Assembly: GCF_000162755.2 (NCBI RefSeq)
Contig: NZ_JH413850.1
Span: 132,673 to 166,904, forward strand
Reading direction: 5' to 3'
DNA: 34,232 nucleotides
Source: Legionella drancourtii LLAP12
GTDB taxonomy: Bacteria; Pseudomonadota; Gammaproteobacteria; Legionellales; Legionellaceae
Under the pieces are notes generated by a model. That model had not been told where the DNA came from, did not search any database, and saw only the letters and a list, made by a program, of their open reading frames with translations. Positions 9,131-17,697 of this stretch are shown in pieces. Position numbers and translations under genes: made by a program. Every line of letters starts with the position of its first letter. Position 1 is the stretch's first letter.

Positions 9131-9220
9131 TTACTTAAAGAAAATATTCAATATAATCAATCAATTAATTAATGGTTAATTTGTCGTTAATTAAACATTT
9201 AATCATTTGATTTTCCTTAT

Positions 9221-10648
9221 CTAGTCTTTCTTTTTCTTTTTAGGCAAATAAAGATCTGTAATCGTTCCTTCAAACGCCTCTGCTGCCTGAGCAATTGTTT
9301 CGGACAAAGTTGGATGAGGATGAATAGTCAACGCAATGTCTTCAACGTCACAGCACATCTCAATTGCCAGAGCTGTCTCGGCAATTAAATCACCTGCATT
9401 CACACCAACAATCCCTGAGCCTAATATACGATTGGTATCAGGACAGAATAATAATTTTGTCATCCCTTCTTCACGTCCCATACTTAATGCACGGCCGCTG
9501 GCAACCCAAGGAAAGGTTGCTTTTTCATAAGGAATATTTTTTTCCTTCGCTTCTTTTTCTGTTAAACCTGCCCAAGCAAGCTCAGGATCGGTATAAGCAA
9601 CACTTGCGATGCACTTAGGATCAAAATAATGCTTCTTACCAGCAATCACTTCTGCAGCTACTTTACCTTCAGGAATTGCTTTATGCGCCAACATAGGTTG
9701 GCCAACCACATCACCAATCGCGAAGATATGAGGCACATTTGTTCTTTGTTGATTGTCAACTTTAATGAAACCACGGTCATCAACGTTTACGCCAGCTTTT
9801 TCAGCATCAATCATAGCACCATTAGGTTTTCTGCCTACAGAGACAAGAACTTGTTGGAAACAGAGTGGTTTGTCAGTTCCGTGCTCGCCTTCCATAGAAA
9901 CATAAATCCCGTCTTTCTTAGCTTCTACGCCAGTAACTTTAGTTTTCAATAAAAATTTAACGCCTTTTTTAACCATGCGTTTTTGTAATATATTGACTAA
10001 ATCAGTATCAGCTCCCGGAATCAATTGATCCATAAACTCAACTACCGTCACGTCAACACCTAAAGCAGAATAAACTGTAGCCATTTCTAAACCAATAATC
10101 CCACCGCCAAGAACTAATAAGCTGCCTTTAATATCGGCAAGTTCTAAAGCACCAGTAGAACTGAATATACGTTTGTCTTCAGGAATAAATGGTAAATTAA
10201 TAGATTCAGAACCTACAGCAATAATTGCATTTTCAAATTCAATATCTACTGGCCCATCTTTAGTATCAACAGTAATCTGATGCGTGCCCGAAAATTTGCC
10301 AACCCCGGTAACTACTTCAACTTTACGTTGTTTTGCTAAAGCTTTTAAACCGCCAGTTAATTTGGAAACCACCGAGTTTTTCCAAGTAACCATTTTTTTA
10401 TTATCTAATTTTGGTTCGCCAAAACTCACACCTTGATCCGCCATTTCATGAGTTTCCTCAACGACTTTAGCAATGTGCAGTAAGGCTTTAGAAGGAATGC
10501 ATCCCACATTTAAACAAACACCACCTAATGAATCATAACGTTCAACCAGAACAACTTTTTTATCCAGGTCTGCTGCTCTAAACGCCGCGGTGTAACCGCC
10601 AGGTCCACTTCCTAATACAATCACATCAGTTTTTATTTTATTAGCCAT
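9221..10648 (-). CDS. lpd: Dihydrolipoyl dehydrogenase, E3 of pyruvate dehydrogenase
   Basis: FAD-dependent E3 subunit that reoxidises dihydrolipoamide on AceF and passes electrons to NAD+. The 475-aa product has the FAD dinucleotide motif GSGPGGYTAA (13-22), the redox pair C45/C50 in CLNVGC, the NAD motif GGGIIGLEMA (181-190), the second FAD motif IFAIGDV (308-314) and the catalytic HPHPTLSE (443-450, His445 and Glu450). It ends in a lysine-rich tail, KKKKKD. It is the last gene of aceE-aceF-lpd, 21 bp after aceF, and is followed by a terminator hairpin. It could also serve other 2-oxoacid dehydrogenases. Confidence 0.96.
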   Translation of the reverse strand: MANKIKTDVIVLGSGPGGYTAAFRAADLDKKVVLVERYDSLGGVCLNVGCIPSKALLHIAKVVEETHEMADQGVSFGEPKLDNKKMVTWKNSVVSKLTGGLKALAKQRKVEVVTGVGKFSGTHQITVDTKDGPVDIEFENAIIAVGSESINLPFIPEDKRIFSSTGALELADIKGSLLVLGGGIIGLEMATVYSALGVDVTVVEFMDQLIPGADTDLVNILQKRMVKKGVKFLLKTKVTGVEAKKDGIYVSMEGEHGTDKPLCFQQVLVSVGRKPNGAMIDAEKAGVNVDDRGFIKVDNQQRTNVPHIFAIGDVVGQPMLAHKAIPEGKVAAEVIAGKKHYFDPKCIASVAYTDPELAWAGLTEKEAKEKNIPYEKATFPWVASGRALSMGREEGMTKLLFCPDTNRILGSGIVGVNAGDLIAETALAIEMCCDVEDIALTIHPHPTLSETIAQAAEAFEGTITDLYLPKKKKKD

Positions 10649-10669
10649 TACAAGCCTCTTTATTATATT

Positions 10670-12277
10670 TTAAAGTAAAATTCGTCTTATATCGCTCAAA
10701 CAATCCGCAATAAAACGAGTAAAACGTGCCGCTTCCGCGCCATCAATCACACGATGATCATAGGATAATGACAACGGCAGCATGAGCCTTGGTTGAAATG
10801 CGCCATTTTGATAAACAGGTTTTATTTCAGAACGCGACAAGCCAAGAATGGCAACTTCCGGACTATTTACAATTGGAGTAAATGCGGTGCCACCAATACC
10901 ACCCAGGCTAGATATAGTAAAACAGCCACCTGACATGTCTGCAGGCATCAAGCCTTTATCGCGCGCTTTTGAACTTAAACGGGTCATTTCGATAGCAATT
11001 TCAGCAACATTTAATTTATCAACATTCTTGATCACAGGAACAACCAAACCATTTGGTGTTTCAACTGCGATTCCGATATTGCAGTATTGTTTGTAGATTA
11101 AATTTGCCCCTGTAGCATCCAAAGAAGCATTAAATTGTGGAAAAGTACGTAATGCCTTGCTGACCACAGCACAAACAAAAGCCAATAAAGTTAATTTATA
11201 GCCCTTATCTTTAGACTGCTCCGCTTCAGATTTTCTAAACGCCTCAATATCGGTAATATCTGCTGAATCAAATTGAGTTACATGAGGAATAGTAATCCAG
11301 GCACGATGAACATTAACCCCAGTAAGTTTTTTAATTTTGTTTAATGGCTTGGTTTCAATTGCACCAAATTGTGAGAAATCAATTACTGGAGCAGCAGGAA
11401 GACCCAAAGAACCTGTTGCGGCAGGTTGTGCGCTTAAACGCGCTTTCACATAAGCTTGCACATCTTCTTTAGTTACACGAGATTTACGACCACTGCCTTT
11501 GACTTCAGTTAAATTGACCCCAAGCTCCCTCGCCATTCTTCTGACCGCAGGACCAGCTGCAATCATTGTTGCGGAAGGTGCTGCGTACTCATCGAGCATT
11601 GGCTGCACTTTAGGCGCATCGCTAAACACTGGCGCAGGCACTTGAACAGCCACTCTTTCAACCGATTTTTCTTCTTCTTGCTGTGTTGCTACTGCGCTGT
11701 CTGAAGCCGCTAAAAGAATGGTATCACCCTCGGATACTTTATCACCCACTTTAAGATTTATTTTGGTGATTTTTCCAGCAATTGGAGAGGGAATCTCCAT
11801 ACTGGCTTTGTCGGATTCCAAGGTAATTAAAGGTGTATCCACAGTAATATGATCACCGACATTTACCAATATTTCAATCACATCAACCTGTGTTGAACCA
11901 CCTATATCGGGGATCTTAACTTCAATTTCTTTTCCTGGTACTAAAGCAGCACTTTCTTTTACTGCTGGTGTTTCAAGACGACTTTCTGGCTGTTTTGAAA
12001 CAACCTTTACTTCTTCTTTAGGTGCCTCAGTTGTTTTATCTGCTGCAATAAAAAGAATAATATCCCCTTCGGATACTTTATCACCGACTTTAAGATTTAT
12101 CTTAGTGACTGTTCCTTCTACTGAAGAAGGAATTTCCATACTGGCTTTATCGGATTCTAAAGTCACCAAGGGTGTATCAATGGTAATTTTATCGCCGACT
12201 TTAACCAAAATTTCAATCACATCAACCTGAGTAGAACCACCTATATCAGGAATCTTAACTTCTATTTCATTTGCCAT
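10670..12277 (-). CDS. aceF: Pyruvate dehydrogenase E2, dihydrolipoyl acetyltransferase
   Basis: E2 core of the complex, moving the acetyl group from E1 to CoA. The 535-aa product carries two nearly identical lipoyl domains, with the lipoylated lysines K44 and K157 each in LESDKASMEIPS. An Ala/Pro/Glu-rich linker follows, then the E1/E3-binding domain (about 234-275, PAVRRMARELGVNL with VTKEDVQAY). The catalytic domain ends with SYDHRVIDG, His508 and Asp512 being the active-site pair. Two lipoyl domains rather than the three of E. coli is a normal variant. A strong ribosome site, AGAGGA, precedes the ATG. The lipoyl groups would be supplied by the lipB product at 20223-20822. Confidence 0.96.
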   Translation of the reverse strand: MANEIEVKIPDIGGSTQVDVIEILVKVGDKITIDTPLVTLESDKASMEIPSSVEGTVTKINLKVGDKVSEGDIILFIAADKTTEAPKEEVKVVSKQPESRLETPAVKESAALVPGKEIEVKIPDIGGSTQVDVIEILVNVGDHITVDTPLITLESDKASMEIPSPIAGKITKINLKVGDKVSEGDTILLAASDSAVATQQEEEKSVERVAVQVPAPVFSDAPKVQPMLDEYAAPSATMIAAGPAVRRMARELGVNLTEVKGSGRKSRVTKEDVQAYVKARLSAQPAATGSLGLPAAPVIDFSQFGAIETKPLNKIKKLTGVNVHRAWITIPHVTQFDSADITDIEAFRKSEAEQSKDKGYKLTLLAFVCAVVSKALRTFPQFNASLDATGANLIYKQYCNIGIAVETPNGLVVPVIKNVDKLNVAEIAIEMTRLSSKARDKGLMPADMSGGCFTISSLGGIGGTAFTPIVNSPEVAILGLSRSEIKPVYQNGAFQPRLMLPLSLSYDHRVIDGAEAARFTRFIADCLSDIRRILL

Positions 12278-12319
12278 ATCTGTCCTCTAATCTAGCCTGG
12301 GTGAAGGCGAAGCCATAAC

Positions 12320-12344
12320 CCGGAAACTCTTAATGAGTTACCGG
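12320..12344. repeat. Stem-loop over the aceE stop codon
   Basis: CCGGAAACTC (12320-12329) pairs with GAGTTACCGG (12335-12344) with one mismatch. The loop contains the aceE stop codon. On the mRNA it is followed by GGCTTCGCC, a possible small tetraloop hairpin, before the aceF ribosome site. Such intercistronic structures can set the E1:E2 ratio, but that is inference. Confidence 0.4.
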
Positions 12345-14996
12345 ATCTAACTTGTCAGGATTAATATTATAACGCTTCATTGCATCAACGACTTTAGATT
12401 TATCAATGCTTCCCTCAGCAACTAAAGCATTCAATGCAGCCAAGACTATATATTTCGCATCAACCTCAAAGAAATGACGTAAACGTTCACGTGTATCACT
12501 TCTTCCGTAGCCATCAGTACCTAGAGTCACATAACGATTAGATACATAAGGACGAATTTGCTCCGCAAAAAGACGCATGTAATCCGTTGCGGCAATCACA
12601 GGACCTTGTCGGTCTTTTAATTGCTTGCTGACATAGCATTCTTGTGCTTTCTTCTGCTCAGGATGCATTGCATTATGGCGCTCTACCGCCAAACCATCGC
12701 GTCTTAGCTCATTGAAGCTGGTAACACTCCAAATGTCCGAGGTAATCGAGTAATCATCTTCCAGCATTTTTGCCGCTTTAATTACTTCACGTAAGATAGT
12801 CCCAGATCCAAGCAATTGCACATGTTTTTTCGATTTTTTCTTGCTTTCTTTTAATACGTACATGCCTTTGATAATGCCCTCTTCAACACCTTCTGGCATA
12901 TCAGGTTGCACATAGTTCTCATTCATTACGGTGATGTAATAGAAAACATTCTCCATTTTTTCATACATACGATGCAAACCGTTTTGAATAATCACCGCCA
13001 ACTCATAAGCATAAGTTGGATCATACGAAATGCAGTTAGGAATTGTTGAAGAAAGAATGTGACTGTGGCCATCTTGATGCTGTAAGCCTTCACCTGCAAG
13101 CGTGGTTCGACCTGCCGTACCGCCTAATAAGAACCCTCGAGCTTGCATATCGCCAGCAGCCCAGGCCAAATCACCAATACGTTGAAATCCAAACATCGAG
13201 TAATAAATATAAAATGGGATCATTGTCAATTTATTAGAGCTGTATGAAGTAGCTGCAGCCATCCAAGAGCAAAACGCGCCAGCTTCATTAATACCCTCTT
13301 CAAGAATCTGCCCATCTTTAGCTTCACGATAGAACATTACTTGTTCATGATCTACTGGGGTGTAGAGTTGACCAACGGGAGAATAAATACCGATTTGGCG
13401 GAATAATCCTTCCATACCAAAAGTTCGACACTCATCAGGTACAATAGGAACAACTCGTGAGCTGATTTCTTTATTCTTCAATAACACCGAAAGAATACGG
13501 ACAAAAGCCATCGTAGTGGAAATTTCTCTATCGCCTAAGCCTTTAGTTACTGATGAAAAATCAGCAAGCATAGGAACTTTTAATGGCTCCACTTCTGTCG
13601 AACGCACGGGAAGATACCCTTCCAGCATTTCTCTTTGCTTTTTGATGTACTTAATTTCAGGACTGTCATCCGCTGGCTTATAAAATGGAACATCCGCTAT
13701 TTGTTCATCACTAATAGGAATATTAAAGCGATCTCGGAATACACGCAGTTGCTCTACAGTCATCTTTTTTTGTTGGTGCGTAATATTTTGTCCTTCACCA
13801 GCAGCCCCCATACCATAACCTTTAATCGTTTTAGCCAAGATTACTGTAGGACTTCCTTTATGTTCTATTGCACGCGCATAAGCTGCGAATACTTTTTGTG
13901 AATCATGACCGCCTCTATTTAAACGCCAAATGTCGTCATCGGTATAATTCTCTACCATTTTCTTTAATTCAGGGTATTGATTAAAGAAATGTTGTCTGAC
14001 GTAAGTACCATTATTCGCTTTATAGGCTTGATATTCACCATCAACACATTCTTCCATGCGTTTTTGCAACCAACCCTCTTTGTCTTGTGCCAATAAAGGA
14101 TCCCAACGACCGCCCCAGATTACTTTAATTACATTCCATCCTGCCCCGCGAAATACGCGTTCAAGTTCCTGAATGATTTTGCCATTACCACGAACAGGAC
14201 CATCAAGTCGTTGCAAGTTGCAATTCACAACAAAAATAAGATTGTCGAGTTTTTCTCGGGCAGCAATACTTAAAGCCCCAAGTGATTCGGGTTCATCTGT
14301 TTCACCATCACCAAGAAAGGCCCATACTTTACGGCCAGTTGTCTTGATAAGGCCTCTATTTTCTAAATATTTTAAGAACCGTGCCTGATAAATTGCTTGT
14401 AATGGTCCCAAGCCCATAGAAACAGTAGGAAATTGCCAAAAATCATGCATTAACCAAGGATGTGGATATGAAGATAAACCATCTACCTCCACTTCTTGTC
14501 TAAAATTAGCCAATTGATTTTCGCTTAAACGACCTTCAAGAAATGCGCGTGCATAAATACCCGGTGAAGAATGACCCTGGATATACAATAGATCGCCACC
14601 ACTTTCACCATTTGCACCTTTAAAGAAGTGGTTAAATCCTGTTTCATAAAGCGTTGATGAAGAGGCATAAGAAGCAATATGTCCGCCAAGTTCGGGTGCA
14701 TGTTTTCCTGCACGAAGTACCATAGCCACAGCATTCCAGCGAATTAAAGCACTGATGCGTTTACTCATTCCCTCATCAGGTGGCATCTGCTTTTCTTCAT
14801 AAGGCTTGATAGTATTTCTATAGGGCGTATTCAGTGCGTTGATTAAATTCACACCTTCTAAATTAGCCTTATTAATAAGTTGTTGTAAAAGAAAAGCACC
14901 GCGCTCAGCACCATCATTGGTTAATACAGCTTGCAAGGCATCCAGCCATTCACGCGTTTCAATAGGATCCAAATCTAAATTAGTTTCATTTGCCAT
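12330..14996 (-). CDS. aceE: Pyruvate dehydrogenase E1 component (homodimeric)
   Basis: Thiamine-diphosphate-dependent decarboxylase that feeds acetyl groups to AceF. The 888-aa length matches the homodimeric gammaproteobacterial type. The ThDP-Mg motif GDGETDEPESLG followed by NLIFVVNCNLQRLDGPVRGN is present, as are GHISSYASSSTLYE-like N-terminal substrate residues (here GGHIASYASSSTLYETGFNHFF). The second-half motifs include GEGLQHQDGHSHI and TDGYGRSDTRERLRHFFEVD. First gene of aceE-aceF-lpd, starting 21 bp after the stop of the cysteine-rich lipoprotein gene, so the two may share a message. A short palindrome covers its ribosome-binding region. No PdhR gene is seen nearby. Confidence 0.96.
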   Translation of the reverse strand: MANETNLDLDPIETREWLDALQAVLTNDGAERGAFLLQQLINKANLEGVNLINALNTPYRNTIKPYEEKQMPPDEGMSKRISALIRWNAVAMVLRAGKHAPELGGHIASYASSSTLYETGFNHFFKGANGESGGDLLYIQGHSSPGIYARAFLEGRLSENQLANFRQEVEVDGLSSYPHPWLMHDFWQFPTVSMGLGPLQAIYQARFLKYLENRGLIKTTGRKVWAFLGDGETDEPESLGALSIAAREKLDNLIFVVNCNLQRLDGPVRGNGKIIQELERVFRGAGWNVIKVIWGGRWDPLLAQDKEGWLQKRMEECVDGEYQAYKANNGTYVRQHFFNQYPELKKMVENYTDDDIWRLNRGGHDSQKVFAAYARAIEHKGSPTVILAKTIKGYGMGAAGEGQNITHQQKKMTVEQLRVFRDRFNIPISDEQIADVPFYKPADDSPEIKYIKKQREMLEGYLPVRSTEVEPLKVPMLADFSSVTKGLGDREISTTMAFVRILSVLLKNKEISSRVVPIVPDECRTFGMEGLFRQIGIYSPVGQLYTPVDHEQVMFYREAKDGQILEEGINEAGAFCSWMAAATSYSSNKLTMIPFYIYYSMFGFQRIGDLAWAAGDMQARGFLLGGTAGRTTLAGEGLQHQDGHSHILSSTIPNCISYDPTYAYELAVIIQNGLHRMYEKMENVFYYITVMNENYVQPDMPEGVEEGIIKGMYVLKESKKKSKKHVQLLGSGTILREVIKAAKMLEDDYSITSDIWSVTSFNELRRDGLAVERHNAMHPEQKKAQECYVSKQLKDRQGPVIAATDYMRLFAEQIRPYVSNRYVTLGTDGYGRSDTRERLRHFFEVDAKYIVLAALNALVAEGSIDKSKVVDAMKRYNINPDKLDPVTH

Positions 14997-14999
14997 GAA

Positions 15000-15014
15000 A
15001 ATGTCCCCGACATT
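15000..15014. promoter_or_regulatory. Palindrome covering the aceE ribosome-binding region
   Basis: AATGTC (15000-15005) and GACATT (15009-15014) form a perfect dyad with a 3-bp centre. On the message it contains the GGGGAC Shine-Dalgarno-like sequence of aceE. It could be an operator half-site pair or an mRNA structure; no known regulator site is recognised with confidence. Confidence 0.3.
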
Positions 15015-15017
15015 CTA

Positions 15018-15401
15018 TTAAACACAATTAGGTAGAGCTTGTAATCGTTTATGGATTACACCAGAACAACTTTGTTTGCAGGCCATTAAATCAGCCATGC
15101 AGTTACACGTTACTTTGCGGCATTGTAGTGGATCGCGATAGGAATTCAACTCACGCATAACCTTTTTGCCTTGAATTTTTCTCTCTGTGACATACTTTGA
15201 GAAATTTGCCGCCGAATGCTGCTGTGATTTCCTGGAACAGGTAGGGCAGTTATCAACACAGTTTTGACTGCAAAATTCAAAATGCTTCGCGCAACTCATT
15301 TGACATTGCGCCAGTGCCTGTCCTCTAAGTGCATTTTGAGATGCACAACCACAAAGAGCAAGCAGCAAAATGCAACATAATATACGTACCAAAGAATTCA
15401 T
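15018..15401 (-). CDS. Cysteine-rich lipoprotein, function unknown
   Basis: A 127-aa protein with a short hydrophobic signal and lipobox ending LCGC, predicting lipidation at Cys19 and export to the cell envelope. The mature part has 12 further cysteines: C33-x3-C37, C44-x3-C48-x3-C52, C55, C94, C99, C101, C108-x3-C112 and C126. The CX3C spacing suggests helical hairpins held by disulfides in the periplasm, or metal binding. There is a basic middle segment (residues 70-90). I do not recognise the family. It lies 21 bp upstream of aceE on the same strand, so it may be co-transcribed with the pyruvate dehydrogenase operon, though a functional link is not evident. A ribosome site of modest quality (GATGGA) precedes the ATG. 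Confidence 0.72.
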   Translation of the reverse strand: MNSLVRILCCILLLALCGCASQNALRGQALAQCQMSCAKHFEFCSQNCVDNCPTCSRKSQQHSAANFSKYVTERKIQGKKVMRELNSYRDPLQCRKVTCNCMADLMACKQSCSGVIHKRLQALPNCV

Positions 15402-15471
15402 ATATTAAAAATCCATCTAGAGATTATTTTACAGAAATCCCATCTCTCGTTGATGAGCGAGGGTAAGATGA

Positions 15472-15488
15472 GGGCAGATTAATGCCCC
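15472..15488. repeat. Left flanking repeat of the MITE-like element
   Basis: GGGCAGATTAATGCCCC, itself a small hairpin (GGGCA with TGCCC). It recurs directly on the other side of the element at 15660-15678 with two extra bases. It may be an old target duplication or a part of the element. Confidence 0.5.
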
Positions 15489-15496
15489 CACGGCCA

Positions 15497-15659
15497 TTAA
15501 GTTAAGGATTTTAGACTTCAAATTTCTCAGAGCCTGTCGTCCCCGCGTAGACGGGGATCCATTCCTCCGCGTAGACGGGGATCCATTCCTCACTGGCTAT
15601 AATGCCAATTCATGGATGGTTTCCCGCCTGCGCGGGAATGACAGATTTTCTTAACTTAA
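15497..15659. mobile_element. MITE-like element with terminal inverted repeats
   Basis: A 163-bp non-coding element whose ends are a perfect 10-bp inverted repeat, TTAAGTTAAG (15497-15506) and its complement (15650-15659). Similarity extends inward (GATTTTA against GAAAATC). Inside are a GTCCCCGCGTAGACGGGGAT hairpin, a perfect 24-bp tandem duplication (15543-15566 and 15567-15590) and a second hairpin, TTCCCGC/GCGGGAA (15621-15638), of the common GCGGGAATGAC repeat type. The first 50 bases recur at 33895-33946. No coding capacity, so mobility would depend on a transposase elsewhere. It fills the 285-bp gap between the lipoprotein gene and ampE. Confidence 0.65.
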
Positions 15660-15678
15660 GGGCAGTGATTAATGCCCC
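15660..15678. repeat. Right flanking repeat of the MITE-like element
   Basis: GGGCAGTGATTAATGCCCC, the partner of 15472-15488 with a 2-base insertion. On the minus strand it follows the ampE stop and forms a hairpin, so it could also act as a weak terminator for the antiporter-ampE pair. Confidence 0.45.
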
Positions 15679-15686
15679 TCACCCAT

Positions 15687-16436
15687 TTACAACCAAGAAA
15701 TCAATGTAAACAGTGCAATAAACACCAACATAACAATAATTGCGTGCTCCACTAACCCTTCAGCAATAGGCATTAGTACTTCTTCAGATTCGTTAGTACG
15801 CGCTGCTTGTAACCCACACTCGCGTAACATTTCGTTATTAAAGTCTGGTTTAGCAAAAAAATAATTGGAAAAGAGCTTAAAACCACGTTGAAAATTTCCA
15901 ACGAGTAAGAATAATAATACCGTTAATCGAGCGGGAATCCATTCAAGCAAATCGATAATTTCATCTGCTTGCATACGAACCTCAGGGATATCTCGGCACA
16001 AGGTAATTAAGCGATAAGCGACTATCGCAATTGGACCTGCAATGATGTACCAAAAGACAACGGAAAATAACTGTCGACTCACCATAGAAAAATAATCACC
16101 AACCAACTGACTTGCATTTTCAGTCTCTGATTGAGTCACTGGGTAAAATACATTCTTAGGACCAAGACAATAGAAGAATAGCGCTATGCTTAACAATAAC
16201 CCCATAAAACCATAAAAAATCCCGTGCAATAAAAAATACACTAAAGCGGTTACCAATATAGGCGGTAATACAATCAACGCAAGAAACGTCCAAGGATTAG
16301 CAAAAAAACTATTCTTAGCCGCTGTTTTTTTCATGGTTTGATAATAATCGTCAAACCAATAAAAACGTTGGTAGGAGAGCGTATGAACTAAAAAGCGCTC
16401 ACTAAACAAGCACAATAATATGACCAATAATTTCAT
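15687..16436 (-). CDS. ampE: AmpE-like membrane protein (CbiB/CobD-related)
   Basis: A 249-aa integral membrane protein. The opening MKLLVILLCLFSERFLVHTLSYQRFYWFDDY pattern matches the AmpE family (KLLVILLxLxxERxxxxxxxxRxxWF), a CbiB-like inner-membrane protein linked in enterobacteria to AmpD and beta-lactamase induction. About four to five hydrophobic segments are seen (roughly residues 48-95, 123-145, 165-182 and 228-249). WIPARLTVLLFLLVGNFQRGF near residue 165 is the conserved family core. No ampD is adjacent; instead it follows the antiporter gene by 5 bp and should be translated from the same message. The signalling role in this organism is inferred only from the family. Confidence 0.8.
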   Translation of the reverse strand: MKLLVILLCLFSERFLVHTLSYQRFYWFDDYYQTMKKTAAKNSFFANPWTFLALIVLPPILVTALVYFLLHGIFYGFMGLLLSIALFFYCLGPKNVFYPVTQSETENASQLVGDYFSMVSRQLFSVVFWYIIAGPIAIVAYRLITLCRDIPEVRMQADEIIDLLEWIPARLTVLLFLLVGNFQRGFKLFSNYFFAKPDFNNEMLRECGLQAARTNESEEVLMPIAEGLVEHAIIVMLVFIALFTLISWL

Positions 16437-16441
16437 TATAA

Positions 16442-17614
16442 TTAATCCTTACGCATTTTATCAGACAGTGCTATAGGGGTTGGGTATTTCAACACAACCA
16501 AATATGAAGACACAATAAACGTTAAAATGGTTGTTGCCTGAATAAGATTAGAAGCCATGTCCGAAATAAGTTTAGTACTTAATGCAATACTTGCAACTAG
16601 TAATGAGAATTCGCTGGCCTGCCCTAATCGTAGGCCAACCTCTTTAGCCACGGGTTTCTTTTCACCTGACTTCCACAGTAATAAATAAAATAATACTGGC
16701 TTCACAATCAAAATCAATGCTGACAAGATAAGCGCAGGGATAAATACCTGTCCTGCAAAACCAAAATTAAATGTTGCGCCTATGGAAAAGAAAAACATCA
16801 CCAAGAAAAAATCCCTAAGTGGTTTTAAGCTTTCCGCAATAAAAAGAGAAATGGGACTCGCAGCTAAAGCAACGCCAGCAACAAAAGCACCAATGTCTTC
16901 AGAAAGACCTATTTTTTGTGCCAAAACAGACAAGCCAAGACACCAGCCAATAGAAAGGAGAAAAACATATTCCTGCGTTCTATCAAAGCGTGCTAATAAT
17001 CGTATTAATATATGTTTCTCAACAGCAAATGCAAAGAGACATAATGCCGGTAGAGCAAGACCGACTAAAAATAAGTCATCCCATGAAAGTCCACCCGTTT
17101 GTTGCGCACCATTAATTAGAATCAGTACGATGATCGCGATAACGTCCTGCATCAAGAGCACACTAATCATTACCTCACCAGTATGCTGATGATGCAAAAT
17201 TGTAGTAGGTAATAATTTCAAACCAATAATAGTGCTTGAAAACATCATGGACGCACCCAAAATCCATGATTCACTTACGGTGAGTCCAAAGTATCTTCCT
17301 ATTCCATAAGCAGTTAATGCAAATAGAACCGAACTGACTAAGGCAATCCAGGTTACCTTTTTTAACATATGCACCAGATTTTGCGGTTGCAAATGCAGTC
17401 CCAGCAGGAACAAAAGAAACACAATACCAATATCACCAATTTGTTGCACCGTAGTCACATCAGGTACTAATTTGAATCCCCAAGGTCCTAGTATGGCACC
17501 CAACATGATATAGGCAACCAATAATGATTGTTTAGTATAAAGAACTAGCGTCGATAAAAATGCAGCCCCTGCGAAAATTAAAAATATGGTATAAAATACA
17601 GAGCCTTCATGCAT
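16442..17614 (-). CDS. CPA2-family cation/proton antiporter (Kef-like)
   Basis: A 390-aa membrane protein with about 12 hydrophobic segments of the Na+/H+ exchanger domain, CPA2 branch. Signatures: YIMLGAILGPWG near residue 34, FLLFLLGLHL, MMFSSTIIGLKLLP, LLMQDVIAI, containing the membrane aspartate of the ion-binding site, EDIGAFVAGVALAASP, and the FFSIGATFNF region. It ends soon after the transport domain and lacks the C-terminal RCK/TrkA-N domain of KefB and KefC, so it should not be gated by NAD(H) or glutathione in that way. Whether it moves K+ or Na+ cannot be read from sequence. Good GAGGTG ribosome site. First gene of the pair with ampE. Confidence 0.88.
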   Translation of the reverse strand: MHEGSVFYTIFLIFAGAAFLSTLVLYTKQSLLVAYIMLGAILGPWGFKLVPDVTTVQQIGDIGIVFLLFLLGLHLQPQNLVHMLKKVTWIALVSSVLFALTAYGIGRYFGLTVSESWILGASMMFSSTIIGLKLLPTTILHHQHTGEVMISVLLMQDVIAIIVLILINGAQQTGGLSWDDLFLVGLALPALCLFAFAVEKHILIRLLARFDRTQEYVFLLSIGWCLGLSVLAQKIGLSEDIGAFVAGVALAASPISLFIAESLKPLRDFFLVMFFFSIGATFNFGFAGQVFIPALILSALILIVKPVLFYLLLWKSGEKKPVAKEVGLRLGQASEFSLLVASIALSTKLISDMASNLIQATTILTFIVSSYLVVLKYPTPIALSDKMRKD

Positions 17615-17697
17615 TGATCGAGCACCTCACAATTAATTAAATAATAATTTTATCTATTAATCCATTAATTAGCTATTAATTATCCCATATACTTCAA

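Noticed and set aside
15541-15640. CRISPR array
   Set aside because: Only two tandem 24-bp units without spacers and no cas genes; it is part of a MITE/REP-like element.
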